In this document: in pieces, positions 1 through 9,395 of the stretch
Layout of the letters: each line of letters begins with the position of its first letter
Numbering within the stretch: position 1 is the first letter of the stretch
NCBI RefSeq assembly: GCF_900115145.1
Contig: NZ_FOVL01000020.1
Coordinates: forward strand, 1-62,503
From: Salegentibacter flavus
GTDB lineage: Bacteria; Bacteroidota; Bacteroidia; Flavobacteriales; Flavobacteriaceae
Direction: 5' to 3'
DNA length: 62,503 nt
The notes under the pieces: model-generated
The model's database searches: none
What the model saw: the letters and a program-made list of their open reading frames with translations, nothing else
What the model was told of the DNA's origin: nothing
Position numbers and translations under genes: made by a program

Positions 1-274
1 AGTGAACATTCTCCCGCAGGGCTTGTTCAATTTTTCGGGAAGAATAAATGTTGCGTAAATAGGCATAGATAACAACTTTGAGAAGCATCCGCGGATGATA
101 GCTTGAAGTGCCACCACCTTTATAGCTCTTCTCCAAAGCAGAGATGTCTATATGATCAATAATTGTATTTACTATTCGTACGGGATGATTCTTGGGAACT
201 AAATCATCATAACTGGGAGGAAGAAGACTTAACTGGTCCTGTTGGTAAGTCTTGAATACTACTTTGCTGCTCAT
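1..274 (-). mobile_element. IS1182-family transposase, N-terminal part, runs off left edge
   Basis: Reading the minus strand from the ATG at 274 gives about 91 residues beginning MSSKVVFKTYQQDQ and including LLPPSYDDLVPKNHPVR, followed by YHPRMLLKVVIYAYL and SSRKIEQALREN. This is the typical N-terminal DUF772-type region of IS1182 transposases. The catalytic DDE part would lie outside the window, so whether the copy is intact cannot be told. The insertion sequence end is probably close to the hairpin at 311-338, whose outer arm resembles IS1182 terminal repeats. The family assignment comes from the sequence; activity is unknown. Confidence 0.85.
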
Positions 275-305
275 GCTTAAAAATAAACATGATCACTTAA
301 TTATA

Positions 306-338
306 CAAAAAAGAGGCTGCCTTTTTAGACAGCCTCTT
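306..338 (-). terminator. Hairpin with T-run: terminator of the 352-903 gene and/or IS1182 terminal repeat
   Basis: AAGAGGCTG (311-319) pairs with CAGCCTCTT (330-338), and on the minus strand the stem is followed by a T-run. It lies 14 bases past the stop of the 352-903 gene, which fits a rho-independent terminator. The sequence AGAGGCTGTCTAAAAAG, read inward, also resembles an IS1182 terminal inverted repeat, so this site may be the element boundary as well. Confidence 0.6.
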
Positions 339-351
339 CTAAATACATTTT

Positions 352-903
352 TTAATCTATGGCAAGTCTGCCATCTTCGGCTTGCTGTTCAATTTTAATA
401 GTCTGACTTCGGTTACCGTTAACCAGCTTTATTTTATAATAAGCTTTTTTAATCTTGTCTCCGTTACCTCGGGCAATATATTTATTCCCTACGGCTACCC
501 AGCCTTTATGATCTCGGTATAGATCTGCCATAATTTTTCTGGAGAGTACAACATCCTTAAAGGACTGTCTATGTCTTTTTAACTCTCCCTCATCATCGAA
601 CTCAGCGTTCAAAGCTCCTTTGGTAGTTCTGAAGCTAACAAGATAAGAATCATAATCCTTATCGAGGTGATCGATTAAACTCAGGACATTAAAATTATTC
701 ATCATAAATCCAATGGGATTTTGCATAAACTCTCCTGTGTATTCCTCTTTTACTGAAAATGTGAATTCATCAGCTTCTCCAGCAATAATTTTCTCAGAAA
801 CCGGGTTCATAAATACCCTGGCTTCTTCCAGTTCGGTAATTTCCTGTGATTGTGCGGTTGCGATAAAGCAAACCAACAACGAATAAAAAATTAAATTTTT
901 CAT
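352..903 (-). CDS. Secreted hypothetical protein
   Basis: This gene encodes 183 residues with a clear signal peptide (MKNLIFYSLLVCFIATAQSQ, cleavage after about residue 19). It has no lipobox, so a periplasmic or secreted location is likely. The mature part is charged and beta-rich, with no membrane segment and no motif I recognise. The start is chosen because the signal peptide begins directly at this ATG. It is transcribed leftwards, separate from the P-type ATPase upstream, and ends at a good hairpin. Function is unknown. Confidence 0.75.
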   Translation of the reverse strand: MKNLIFYSLLVCFIATAQSQEITELEEARVFMNPVSEKIIAGEADEFTFSVKEEYTGEFMQNPIGFMMNNFNVLSLIDHLDKDYDSYLVSFRTTKGALNAEFDDEGELKRHRQSFKDVVLSRKIMADLYRDHKGWVAVGNKYIARGNGDKIKKAYYKIKLVNGNRSQTIKIEQQAEDGRLAID

Positions 904-1286
904 AACAATAATATTTAGTGATTAATAATTCCGTTTTTAATCGTCAAATACGTGTTATGGGGTTGACTTCAGACTTCTGAATTTTAAGATTCAAAGTCTT
1001 TTGAATTGAATCGGGGAGGTAGGATTCCCGATAATTCCTTGCAGAGAGCTGAAGGGTTTAGCTTCCGCGTACTTGTAATTTCTTATATGTAAAAGTAGGT
1101 GAAAAGAGTACTGCCCGCAATCCCTTTTTAGGGTGAAATTTTTCCAGATTTATTAGTTAAAAGGCTTATAAATAGATAATTACCGTAAAAAAGGGATTTA
1201 TCCCCCCTCTTTTAGGGGGAGTGCGTTTTGAAGTTGTTTTAAAATTTTTGAAAATCAGCGGCTTATTTGGAGTGAATCAGAATATT
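904..1286. other. Intergenic stretch without a recognisable gene
   Basis: This is 383 bases between two minus-strand genes. It should hold the promoter of the 352-903 gene and the end of the ATPase transcript. Apart from the C5/G5 hairpin near 1203-1219 I see no coding frame or structured RNA here. Confidence 0.5.
1185..1221 (-). terminator. Possible terminator of the P-type ATPase gene
   Basis: CCCCCT (1203-1208) pairs with AGGGGG (1214-1219). On the minus strand the stem is followed, after about eight bases, by a run of six T. It lies about 70 bases beyond the ATPase stop. The gap between stem and T-run makes it a weaker call than the other terminators in the window. Confidence 0.35.
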
Positions 1287-3950
1287 TCAGTTAGAATTAT
1301 CTCCTCGCTTCCTATGAAAGAGTTTAAATATTTCCATAGCCACAAGAATTATAGTCGCGGTGAAGAATAATTTGATCCATTCTCCTCCAGTCACCGGGTC
1401 CAGTGATAGTAGCTCCTGCATAAAGGGAATGTGCAGCGCAAGGATGTGAATACCCTGTGCGGCCAGGATTCCAATAATGAGAATATAGTTATTACTTAAA
1501 GGAATTCTGAATGCCGACCGGGTTTCTGAACGTGCATTGAGCGCATGGAAATTCTGAAGTAATACCATTAATAATAAAATAAGATTGCGAGCCGTGCTTT
1601 CCTCATAATTCAGGTTATTGAGTAAATGATACCAGAGGCCAAAGGCCAGCATACTGATAACCGAAGCAGATACCAAAGTTTGTTTGATCATTAGGGGATC
1701 AAAAATACTTTCATCTGGTTTTCGGGGTTTCTGGGTCATCACCTTTTTCTCACCGGCTTCAAAAGCGAGTGCTACATCCTGTATTCCATTGGTTACCAGA
1801 TTTAACCATAGCAGTTGCACAGGCAGGAAGGGCAGGGGTAGGCCTGCGATAAGGGCCATACCTATGCTTAATAGTTCGGCCGCTCCCGTGGAGATCAATA
1901 AATAGATGATCTTTCTGAGGTTGGAATAAGTAAACCTGCCTTCTTCAATTCCGGCAGCGATGGAGGCAAAATTATTATCGCTTAAAATAATTGAGGCTGT
2001 ATCTTTGGCCACATCGGTCCCGTAACCCATAGCTACCCCGATGTTTGCCGTTTTTAGGGCCGGGGCATCATTTACCCCGTCTCCGGTTACCGCGATGAAA
2101 TGTCCTGATTCCCGTAAGGCTTTTACGATTAATTGTTTTTGATGTGGGGAAACGCGTGAATACACGTATTTTGTTTTTAAGATCTCCCGGAAGTTATCTT
2201 CACCCCCGGCAATGATTTCTTCCAGCTCGTTTCCACTTATCAGTTCATCCGGACCCTTCGCGATTCCTATCTCTTTTGCAATAGACAGCGCCGTTTCCGG
2301 ATGGTCTCCGGTGATCATAGCTACCTGAACTCCCGCCCGGTAACAATCCTCCACCGCTGGTTTTGCCTGTGGTCTAAGGGGATCGATAAGGGCGATGAAC
2401 CCCAGAAATTCCATTTCCGGTAATTCATCTACCGGTTTTACCTCGTCTACATCTCCTCCTCCTACAGCTATGATCCTGTACCCATCCTGGGCATAGCGCA
2501 CTGATTCCTCCAGGAGCTCGCGGTACTGTTCTTCGTTTATTTTTGGACGTAGCTTTTCTACCGCACCCTTATAGGCAATCTTCAATTGCCCGTTTTCTTT
2601 ATAATAGACCGCTGCGTATTGTCTTTCTGATTCGAAAGGTATTTCGCTGATCTTTTCTATATTCTGAAGTAGCTCCTTTGGTGAGGAATTTCCCTTGTAT
2701 GCTATACTTAGCAAGGCTACATCTATAGGGTCTCCTGAATAGCTCCAGTCACTGTTGCTTTTAAATAGCTCACCTTCGTTGCAAATTGTTATGCTGCTTA
2801 TAATTTTCCTAAGATCATTCGTGGCTTCAAAATTGATTTCGGAATCATTTTCATCCTTGATCTTGCCTTCCCCGTTATAACCTTCTCCGGTAAGGCTAAA
2901 AATCTGTTTGTCGGGAAGAACGATTGCCCGGGCTGTTTGCTGGTCTACCGTTAGGGTGCCTGTTTTATCGGTAGCGATAAATGTGCAGCTTCCCAGACCT
3001 TCAACGGCGGTTAATTTTCTAATGATGACATTCCTTTTTGCCATCCTGGAAGCTCCTATGGAAAGAGCAACGGTCATCGCTATAGGCAGCCCTTCCGGAA
3101 TAGCCGAAACAGCCACCGCCACTGCGAAGAAAAATATCTCTTTAATCGGTATTCCACTGTAATAACCCAATACACCCAGCAAAATAACTGCTATAAGGAT
3201 TATTGTACTGATGCGTTTGGTGAATTTTTCCATCCGCTTTACCAGGGGAGCTTTCCCTATGCTTAACTCTTTAAGGGAGGAAGCAATTTTCCCTATTTCT
3301 GTATCTTTTCCGGTTGCGATTACCAGGCCGGTTCCTCTTCCCGTGCTGATAGTAGTCCCTGCAAATAACATATTGAATCGCTCGGCTACGGGAATATTTT
3401 CCTCCTCCAGGGGTTCACTTATCTTATCTATGGCCAGGGACTCCCCGGTAAGGATAGCTTCTTCTGCGGTAAGATTATTCTCTCTGATTATCCTGATATC
3501 GGCCGGGATCTTATTACCCGACTCCAGAATTACAATATCGCCGGGAACCAGGTCTTCCCCGTCAATTACAAAACTTCTCCCATCTCGCTTTACGCGCACT
3601 TTTAGCTTTATCATTTGTTCCAGGGCCGAAGCCTTTGCCTCGGCTTTCCATTCCTGAAAAGCACCTATGATGGCATTGATAAGAAGAACGATGATTATAA
3701 AACCGGCATCTGAATATTCTTTGAGCACTATAGAAACTACCGCAGCGACCAGCAAGACATAGATCAACGGACTTAAAAACTGGTTGAGGATGATCCTGAA
3801 TAAGGTGAGTTTTTTAGCAGAGGGCAGTGTATTCCTGCCGTATTTTTCCATCCTTTCAGGGATTTCTTCTGAAGAAAGTCCTGCGGGGCTAACATTGAGC
3901 TTTTTAAGACTCTCTTCTGCGCTGTAATGGTGCCAGTGAAATTCTGCCAT
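1287..3950 (-). CDS. P-type Ca2+-transporting ATPase (SERCA/PMR1-like, P2A)
   Basis: An 887-residue P-type ATPase in the usual order: N-terminal cation ATPase domain, actuator domain with TGES (168-171), M4 motif PEGLP (285-289), phosphorylation motif DKTGT with the phosphorylated Asp328, nucleotide-binding domain, GDGVNDAP hinge near 620, and a C-terminal bundle of membrane helices. PEGLP and the overall order match the SERCA/PMR1-type Ca2+ pumps of bacteria rather than heavy-metal P1B pumps, since there is no N-terminal CxxC and no CPC. It should export Ca2+ (or Mn2+) across the inner membrane using ATP. It is a single-gene unit; a perfect 13-bp inverted repeat lies 31 bases upstream of the start. 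Substrate is inferred from family only. Confidence 0.9.
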   Translation of the reverse strand: MAEFHWHHYSAEESLKKLNVSPAGLSSEEIPERMEKYGRNTLPSAKKLTLFRIILNQFLSPLIYVLLVAAVVSIVLKEYSDAGFIIIVLLINAIIGAFQEWKAEAKASALEQMIKLKVRVKRDGRSFVIDGEDLVPGDIVILESGNKIPADIRIIRENNLTAEEAILTGESLAIDKISEPLEEENIPVAERFNMLFAGTTISTGRGTGLVIATGKDTEIGKIASSLKELSIGKAPLVKRMEKFTKRISTIILIAVILLGVLGYYSGIPIKEIFFFAVAVAVSAIPEGLPIAMTVALSIGASRMAKRNVIIRKLTAVEGLGSCTFIATDKTGTLTVDQQTARAIVLPDKQIFSLTGEGYNGEGKIKDENDSEINFEATNDLRKIISSITICNEGELFKSNSDWSYSGDPIDVALLSIAYKGNSSPKELLQNIEKISEIPFESERQYAAVYYKENGQLKIAYKGAVEKLRPKINEEQYRELLEESVRYAQDGYRIIAVGGGDVDEVKPVDELPEMEFLGFIALIDPLRPQAKPAVEDCYRAGVQVAMITGDHPETALSIAKEIGIAKGPDELISGNELEEIIAGGEDNFREILKTKYVYSRVSPHQKQLIVKALRESGHFIAVTGDGVNDAPALKTANIGVAMGYGTDVAKDTASIILSDNNFASIAAGIEEGRFTYSNLRKIIYLLISTGAAELLSIGMALIAGLPLPFLPVQLLWLNLVTNGIQDVALAFEAGEKKVMTQKPRKPDESIFDPLMIKQTLVSASVISMLAFGLWYHLLNNLNYEESTARNLILLLMVLLQNFHALNARSETRSAFRIPLSNNYILIIGILAAQGIHILALHIPFMQELLSLDPVTGGEWIKLFFTATIILVAMEIFKLFHRKRGDNSN

Positions 3951-3980
3951 CTTATTTAATTATACCTGTTGCTTTAAATG

Positions 3981-4012
3981 CCTTAAATGATGAAGTCAGT
4001 CATCATTTAAGG
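3981..4012. promoter_or_regulatory. Perfect 13-bp inverted repeat upstream of the Ca2+-ATPase
   Basis: CCTTAAATGATGA (3981-3993) and TCATCATTTAAGG (4000-4012) are exact reverse complements around a 6-base spacer. The repeat sits 31-62 bases before the ATPase start, where an operator or a leader hairpin would be expected. It has no T-run on either strand, so a terminator is unlikely. The rest of the 424-base gap up to the FadL gene at 4375 is AT-rich and shows no gene. Confidence 0.4.
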
Positions 4013-4374
4013 CCGATTGTAGAGTAGGTAAGTGGGGAGGCAATCATCTTAACAGCTGATAAAATGCAAGTTTTGCCTGTTCTAAAATACGAAATTAGCA
4101 GAATAAAAAGTTGTTTTTGACAGAATTTAAAAGTTGCTGTTTAGGGGTTTATACGAAAAAAAAAGTTATCTGGCAATAACATTGGATACTGATAATGTAA
4201 AAATATGGTTTTCAGTTATTTAACTGAATTATCTTATCAAAAACTGACGATTATCATAAATTTTATAGGTGAATTAGAAGTACCTTTAATTACCTGAATA
4301 CTGTTTGTTTATTGAGGATTTCAGACTTTTTAGGTATTATTAAAAATCCTCTTCTATCAACTAATTTTTCAACT

Positions 4375-5697
4375 ATGATAAAAAATATTCTTAATCTAAG
4401 CTTTTTACTGTTTTCGGCTTTTGCCTTTTCCCAGGCCGGACACATTATGCAGGGAATGGGCGCCGTAAACATGTCTATGGGCGGTGCCGCAACAGGGCAA
4501 CCTCTTGATATTTCAGGTGCACTACATTGGAACCCTGCTGCAATTTCCACATTTGACGAAAAAATCATCAAATTTGACCTCGGCTTATTCTATTCGGCTC
4601 CAGAACTCTATTCTACGGTGCCTGAGTTTGATGAAACAGGTCAACCCACCGGGAACTTCTACAGCGGGTATACCGAAGACGACCGTGCAGCTTCCCCAAT
4701 GCCAGCTTTGGCTATGGTATGGGGTAAGGAAGACAGCAGGCATACTTTTGGTGCCTTTCTCTACGGAATTTCTGGCTTTGGGGTGGACTTCCCTGAAAAC
4801 ATGAGCAACCCGATTAGTATGCCTCAAAGTATGGGAGGTTTCGGTCATATCGAATCAGATTATATGTTGCTACAGGGAGGGATCGCTTATGCTTACGAAC
4901 TTTCTAACAATTTTTCTATCGGCATAAATCCAACTATTAACTATTCAGCTCTTGAACTTTTGCCAAACCCAACAGCTAATCCTACTGCAGCGGGATATCC
5001 CAGTGCCGATAAAGCTTCGGCTATAGGTTTCGGTGGACAGGTAGGGCTTTTTTATGATTCCCAGCTAGGCTTTAAAGCCGGAGCTTCTTATAAGACCAGG
5101 CAATACTTCAGCGATTTCGAATTTGAGAATACTTATCTGGATAATTCCACTTCTACCAATGAGTTCAGAATGGACTATCCTGCCATTCTTTCCCTGGGTG
5201 TAGGCTATTCTGCAGGCGATTTCGATCTGGCCCTGGATTACCGTATGGTAGATTATGAAAACACCGATGGTTTTTCTGAAACCGGATGGACTCAGAATGC
5301 CTCGGTGAAAGGCTTTGGCTGGGAAAATATGGATGTGATCTCTGCAGGAATTCAGTATAAAGGAATTAACAAATTGCCTTTACGGGTGGGTTATACCTAT
5401 AGTTCAAATCCTATTCCGGAAGAGATTGCATTTTTTAATATTCCAGCAACGGCAATTATTGAAACTTCCGTTATGTTTGGTTTAAGCTATCAGATTAATC
5501 AAAACTTTAATCTGGATGCGGTTTACCACCACGGTGCAAGCGATGGCCGTACCGCAGGACCATTGCTTAATCCCATGTTCGTACAAAATTATCCTCCCAA
5601 TGGAGCCATCCCGGGAAGTGAGGTGGCTTATGAGATGACCACGGACATGGTGATGTTAGGAATTAGTTATAAATTCAATGCTAAAGCTCAGCAATAG
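4375..5697 (+). CDS. Outer-membrane transport protein, FadL/TodX (OmpP1) family
   Basis: A 440-residue beta-barrel protein of the FadL/TodX family, which takes up long-chain fatty acids or other hydrophobic compounds across the outer membrane. The start at 4375 is preferred over the TTG 63 bases upstream because it begins a clean signal peptide (MIKNILNLSFLLFSAFAFSQ). The mature N-terminus has the family's small hatch: a glycine-rich segment GAVNMSMGGAATG followed by the conserved LHWNPAAIS motif. The chain alternates polar and aromatic residues and ends in a strand close to the C-terminus. It is monocistronic with a strong terminator at 5736-5770. The substrate cannot be read from the sequence. 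Confidence 0.9.
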   Translation: MIKNILNLSFLLFSAFAFSQAGHIMQGMGAVNMSMGGAATGQPLDISGALHWNPAAISTFDEKIIKFDLGLFYSAPELYSTVPEFDETGQPTGNFYSGYTEDDRAASPMPALAMVWGKEDSRHTFGAFLYGISGFGVDFPENMSNPISMPQSMGGFGHIESDYMLLQGGIAYAYELSNNFSIGINPTINYSALELLPNPTANPTAAGYPSADKASAIGFGGQVGLFYDSQLGFKAGASYKTRQYFSDFEFENTYLDNSTSTNEFRMDYPAILSLGVGYSAGDFDLALDYRMVDYENTDGFSETGWTQNASVKGFGWENMDVISAGIQYKGINKLPLRVGYTYSSNPIPEEIAFFNIPATAIIETSVMFGLSYQINQNFNLDAVYHHGASDGRTAGPLLNPMFVQNYPPNGAIPGSEVAYEMTTDMVMLGISYKFNAKAQQ

Positions 5698-5734
5698 ATT
5701 GCGGGTGTCGCAATGAATTTAATTTTACTTTGCC

Positions 5735-5770
5735 AAAAGGCTCAGTCAGATAATCTGCCTGAGCCTTTTA
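5735..5770 (+). terminator. Rho-independent terminator of the FadL-family gene
   Basis: AAAGGCTCAG and CTGAGCCTTT form a 10-bp stem with a 12-base loop, followed by a T-rich tail. It lies 40 bases after the FadL stop. Confidence 0.85.
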
Positions 5771-5880
5771 TTATTTCTGGTTTAGGTGTTCCTGCGGTTG
5801 TTCAGCCTTTTTAAAATCCGGGTTTAAGTGCTTAAACAAATCTCTTATTAATTTTTCTTAAAATTATGTGAAAATCCACT

Positions 5881-5888
5881 TATATTTG
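5881..5888 (+). promoter_or_regulatory. Bacteroidota -7 box of the small membrane protein gene
   Basis: TATATTTG matches exactly the TAnnTTTG -7 element used by the primary sigma factor of Bacteroidota. It lies 38-45 bases before the start at 5926/5929. The -33 element is not clear. Confidence 0.45.
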
Positions 5889-5925
5889 TCGATTATGTTA
5901 AGGTAATTTTAACTTTTGAAAATGG

Positions 5926-6111
5926 GTGATGAATAATATGATCTTAAAATTGAAACTTGGGCTCTACAAGAGTCTTAATACTCTATGCAAACCTTTTGTG
6001 GCCCTGAATCCTAATAAGAAGTACACTTATCTTTTCTTAATGTTGGCGGCTTTTCTTTTGGCAATATTTCTCTTTTTGCTGGGTGCATTTTTGTTTGGAT
6101 TTTTAAACTGA
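5926..6111 (+). CDS. Small single-pass membrane protein, unknown function
   Basis: This 60/61-residue frame has a basic N-terminal half (KLKLGLYKSLNTLCK) and one strong hydrophobic helix at about residues 35-58. GTG at 5926 and ATG at 5929 are both possible starts. I do not recognise a family. An exact -7 promoter box just upstream and terminators on both sides (5735-5770 and 6136-6158) argue for a real gene. The positive-inside rule would put the N-terminus in the cytoplasm. Confidence 0.5.
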   Translation: MMNNMILKLKLGLYKSLNTLCKPFVALNPNKKYTYLFLMLAAFLLAIFLFLLGAFLFGFLN

Positions 6112-6135
6112 AGTTCTTTCGCTTAAGCCCATAAA

Positions 6136-6158
6136 AAAAGGGAGAAAACTCTCCCTTC
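6136..6158. terminator. Bidirectional terminator between convergent genes
   Basis: AAGGGAG and CTCCCTT form a stem with a 4-base loop, with an A-run before it and T/C-rich sequence after it. It lies between the plus-strand small membrane protein and the minus-strand Met-rich lipoprotein and could serve both. Confidence 0.65.
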
Positions 6159-6181
6159 CATAAGTTAAATTTCAGGATCAA

Positions 6182-6649
6182 TTAATTGCTTTCCATATCC
6201 TGCATTCTTTCTTTTACCCTGGCCTGAATTGCGCTGTCTCTTTCCATCATTCTTACCATATGCTGCACCATTCGCTCCCGTTTGGCTTCCGTTAATTGCA
6301 TAGTAGTATCCTGTTCTAACATGGTCATCATATTCATTCGCATGGAATCCATCATTTCAGGATCGTTCTTCATCATATTTTGCATTTGTTGGCGGCCGTA
6401 CATATTGCGCATCATAGGCCGGTTCTGCCGCATCATATCCATGGAACCACGATTTCCCCGCATTTCTTCCATAAACTCATTGAAGAGTTCTTCATCATTT
6501 AAGATCTGTTGATAAACTTCCTCCCGCTGTTCTTCGTTTTCAGCCAGATTAACGCTGCGATCTTGATCGCAGGAGGTAAATAAAGCCATCATTAATAACA
6601 TACTCAATGCTGTGCTTAGTCTTACTTTTAAATTTCTCATAATACTCAT
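6182..6649 (-). CDS. Methionine-rich lipoprotein
   Basis: This 155-residue protein starts with a lipoprotein signal (ALSMLLMMALFTSC, lipobox Cys about 27). The mature part is alpha-helical and very rich in Met, Arg, Glu and Gln, with clusters such as MDMMRQNRPMMRNMYGRQQ and MNMMTML. Repeated Met pairs resemble those in periplasmic Cu(I)-binding proteins, so metal binding or envelope stress sensing is possible, but no known domain is seen. It is a single gene ending at the hairpin at 6136-6158. The ATG three codons downstream is an equally good start. Confidence 0.7.
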   Translation of the reverse strand: MSIMRNLKVRLSTALSMLLMMALFTSCDQDRSVNLAENEEQREEVYQQILNDEELFNEFMEEMRGNRGSMDMMRQNRPMMRNMYGRQQMQNMMKNDPEMMDSMRMNMMTMLEQDTTMQLTEAKRERMVQHMVRMMERDSAIQARVKERMQDMESN

Positions 6650-6836
6650 TTTTGGTTGTTAATTTTCATTGTTTCTTTTGAAAGACCATAAATATATGCT
6701 CCCTCAACTTCTAATAATACAGCGTAAACAATTGATAACAATGAAGGTACAAAGTTTTACTGAGCTAATGAATAGCCTTATGTTTTTGTTAACTTTCCAG
6801 TTTAATTTCTGAAACATTATTTTTTTCTTCGGGAAC

Positions 6837-9395
6837 TCATCTTCCTTCCCGGCGCAAAACCTCAAGCGGCGGCTTGCTGATAACCCCTGTACTGTTGGCT
6901 AATCCTATTGAAACCACTAACAAGACAATGCCCGGGAAAAGTATGAGAAAAGGAACCCAGGAAGGAACAAAGCTGGATTCGAAGACCAGCCACGCCAGTA
7001 ACTGACTGCTGATAAGGGAGAGCAGAATACCCGAAAGACTTCCTAAAACACCCAGGTAGATGTACTCCAGTGCCGCGATCTTCAGGATCTGCTGGCTTTT
7101 TGCGCCAATGGTCCTTAATAGTACGCTTTCTCTGATGCGTTGGTACTTGCTGGTTCTCACTGCACCAATCAGCACGATTATTCCGGTAAGTATGCTGAAG
7201 AAGGCCATAAAATTGATGATCCAGGAGATCTTGTTCAGCAAAGCTTCAATAACGCCGAGTACCTGCCGGAGGTCTATGATGGAAACATTCGGGAATTTCT
7301 TTACCAGTTGCTGCTGCAAGGCTGCAGATGAACTTTCATCGGCTACTTTTGTGGTGATTACCCTGAACTGTGGTGCTTCCTCCAAAACGCCTACAGGAAA
7401 AACGATGGAAAAATTTGGCTGCATCCTGCTCCAGTCTACACTTCTCACACTGCCTATCCGGGTATTGAGCAATACCCCCTGGACATTGAAAGTTACCTGG
7501 TCGTCCAGGCCTACCTTGGCATCCTCAGCAAAATTATTGCTGATGCTTATTGGTATATCTCCCTCATTATCTGATGCGGATTTCCATTCTCCCTGCTCTA
7601 TTATTTCTGAAGAAATAAGGGAATCGCGGTAGGTGGTCCTGAACTCGTGGTTCAATACCCATCGGTTTACCCCTGAAGCAGTGTCCTGTCTTATTTCATT
7701 AACCGATTTGCCTTTTATGCTCTGTACCCTCATGGTAACGATGGGAATGTTATCAAGCAATGGAGCATTGTTGCCTGTTATAGTACTTACAACTGAATCC
7801 TGTTGTTCCGTTTGTACATCCAGCAGAATCATATTAGGACTATCGGCCTCGGTTTCAAGAGAAGCCTGGGCCAGCAAGAGGTCTTTGCTGAAATAAAGCG
7901 TGCTGATGAGAAAACTTCCAACCCCAATGGCCAGGATAAGGATCAAGGTCTGGTTTTGGGGCCTGAACAGGTTTAGCAAGCTCTGCCTAGCCGGGAAACC
8001 CCAGGAGTGGGGGAAATATTTTCTTATGGCTTTCATAAACAAAGCTGCAACTCCCGCCAGAATAGAGAAACTTACAAGAATTCCACCTACAAAAGCAAGA
8101 GAATATTGCCAGTCCTTGAGCAGCCAGAAAGCAAAAAGAAATATGAATATGAAGATACCCAGAGAGACAAATACTATGGCCTTACGTGATCTCGACGTTT
8201 CATTCTCCTGCACGCGGAGCGCCTGCAGCGGGGAGATATAAAGTGTCCCCATTAAAGGATAAAGTGCAAACAGCACCGACATGAATACTCCTAGCAAAAC
8301 TCCCATTAGAAGTGCCTGTGGCACCAGACTTACCTGTACATCAACCGGTAGCAAGTCCTGCAAAAAGAGAGGGAACAATTGCTGTAAGAGTAGTCCCACT
8401 CCTGTACCTGCGATTCCGCCTAAAAGGCCCATAAAGGCTACCTGAATCAAAAAGATAAGGAAACTTTGTCTTCGGGTTGCCCCTAGGCATTTCAACACGG
8501 CTACTGCCCGAAGTTTTTCTTTGATATAGATGTTTATAGCACTGGCAATACCCACACATCCCAGTAAAAGGGCGATAAAGGCAACCAGGTTCAGGAACTT
8601 ACCAAAATTCTCATAACGCCTGCCCAGCCTGTCGCTGGTGGAGGTATGGGTATCAAGATCGGCGTCTTCCAGGTCCAGCACTGGACCAAGGTCTTTGTCC
8701 ATTTTCTCCAGGTCGGTTTTCGGATCGGCTTTAAAATAAAACTCATAATCTATCCTGCTACCGGTTTGTACCAGTCCCGACTCCTCGATAAATCGATAAG
8801 GAATAACTACCGGTGGCGCCACCGAGCTAAAGAACGCGGTACTGCCCGGGACCGAGTGTAGAGCACCCGCCACAGGCAAACGCACCTCACCTATTTTTAT
8901 AGTGTCTCCGGCCTCTATTCCCAGCTGAAGCATCAGGGTAGCATCTACAAGCGCTGATCCCTGTTTTTGGTATTGCTCGGCCGCCGAAACCGGACTCGTC
9001 TCCAAAGCTCCGTAAAAAGGAAAGTCTCCATCAATTCCTCTAACCTGCATAAGCCTGGTAGCACCACTTTTTTCAAAAGCTACCATCGAAGCAAATTTGA
9101 TCTCTTTTCCATCGGGCCCGCCAAGAGAATCCATTATTTCTGTTACCCGCTCATTCGGCGGATTGTTACTGTCTATTTTGAAATCGGCACCCATCAGGGC
9201 CTTGGATTGCAACTGGATATTATTCTTAAGGTTTTCTCCAAAAGACTGGATACTCACCACCGCCGCGATTCCAAGTACGATGGAGGCCATAAACAGGATA
9301 AGCTTGCGACCGCTGGCTTTTCCGTCCCGCCAGGCCATTTTTAAAAGCCACCCGAAGTTCGCTTTTCTGGAAGTATTATTTTGTAGTTCCCTCAT
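6837..9395 (-). CDS. ybbP: ABC transporter permease, FtsX-like (YbbP homologue)
   Basis: An 852-residue permease: one N-terminal membrane helix (about 30-50), a large periplasmic domain, three helices near 265-390, a second set in the middle (about 405-495), another periplasmic domain and three C-terminal helices (about 730-840). This double FtsX arrangement, with about ten helices in one chain, is the YbbP architecture. Its start overlaps the stop of the ATPase gene ybbA by 4 bases, so the two are co-translated. In E. coli ybbA-ybbP lies divergent to tesA, as here. The complex is thought to act in envelope lipid or protein handling; the substrate is unknown. Confidence 0.88.
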   Translation of the reverse strand: MRELQNNTSRKANFGWLLKMAWRDGKASGRKLILFMASIVLGIAAVVSIQSFGENLKNNIQLQSKALMGADFKIDSNNPPNERVTEIMDSLGGPDGKEIKFASMVAFEKSGATRLMQVRGIDGDFPFYGALETSPVSAAEQYQKQGSALVDATLMLQLGIEAGDTIKIGEVRLPVAGALHSVPGSTAFFSSVAPPVVIPYRFIEESGLVQTGSRIDYEFYFKADPKTDLEKMDKDLGPVLDLEDADLDTHTSTSDRLGRRYENFGKFLNLVAFIALLLGCVGIASAINIYIKEKLRAVAVLKCLGATRRQSFLIFLIQVAFMGLLGGIAGTGVGLLLQQLFPLFLQDLLPVDVQVSLVPQALLMGVLLGVFMSVLFALYPLMGTLYISPLQALRVQENETSRSRKAIVFVSLGIFIFIFLFAFWLLKDWQYSLAFVGGILVSFSILAGVAALFMKAIRKYFPHSWGFPARQSLLNLFRPQNQTLILILAIGVGSFLISTLYFSKDLLLAQASLETEADSPNMILLDVQTEQQDSVVSTITGNNAPLLDNIPIVTMRVQSIKGKSVNEIRQDTASGVNRWVLNHEFRTTYRDSLISSEIIEQGEWKSASDNEGDIPISISNNFAEDAKVGLDDQVTFNVQGVLLNTRIGSVRSVDWSRMQPNFSIVFPVGVLEEAPQFRVITTKVADESSSAALQQQLVKKFPNVSIIDLRQVLGVIEALLNKISWIINFMAFFSILTGIIVLIGAVRTSKYQRIRESVLLRTIGAKSQQILKIAALEYIYLGVLGSLSGILLSLISSQLLAWLVFESSFVPSWVPFLILFPGIVLLVVSIGLANSTGVISKPPLEVLRREGR

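Noticed and set aside
4312-4374. Upstream TTG start for the FadL gene
   Set aside because: It would add 21 residues ahead of a complete signal peptide that begins at 4375.
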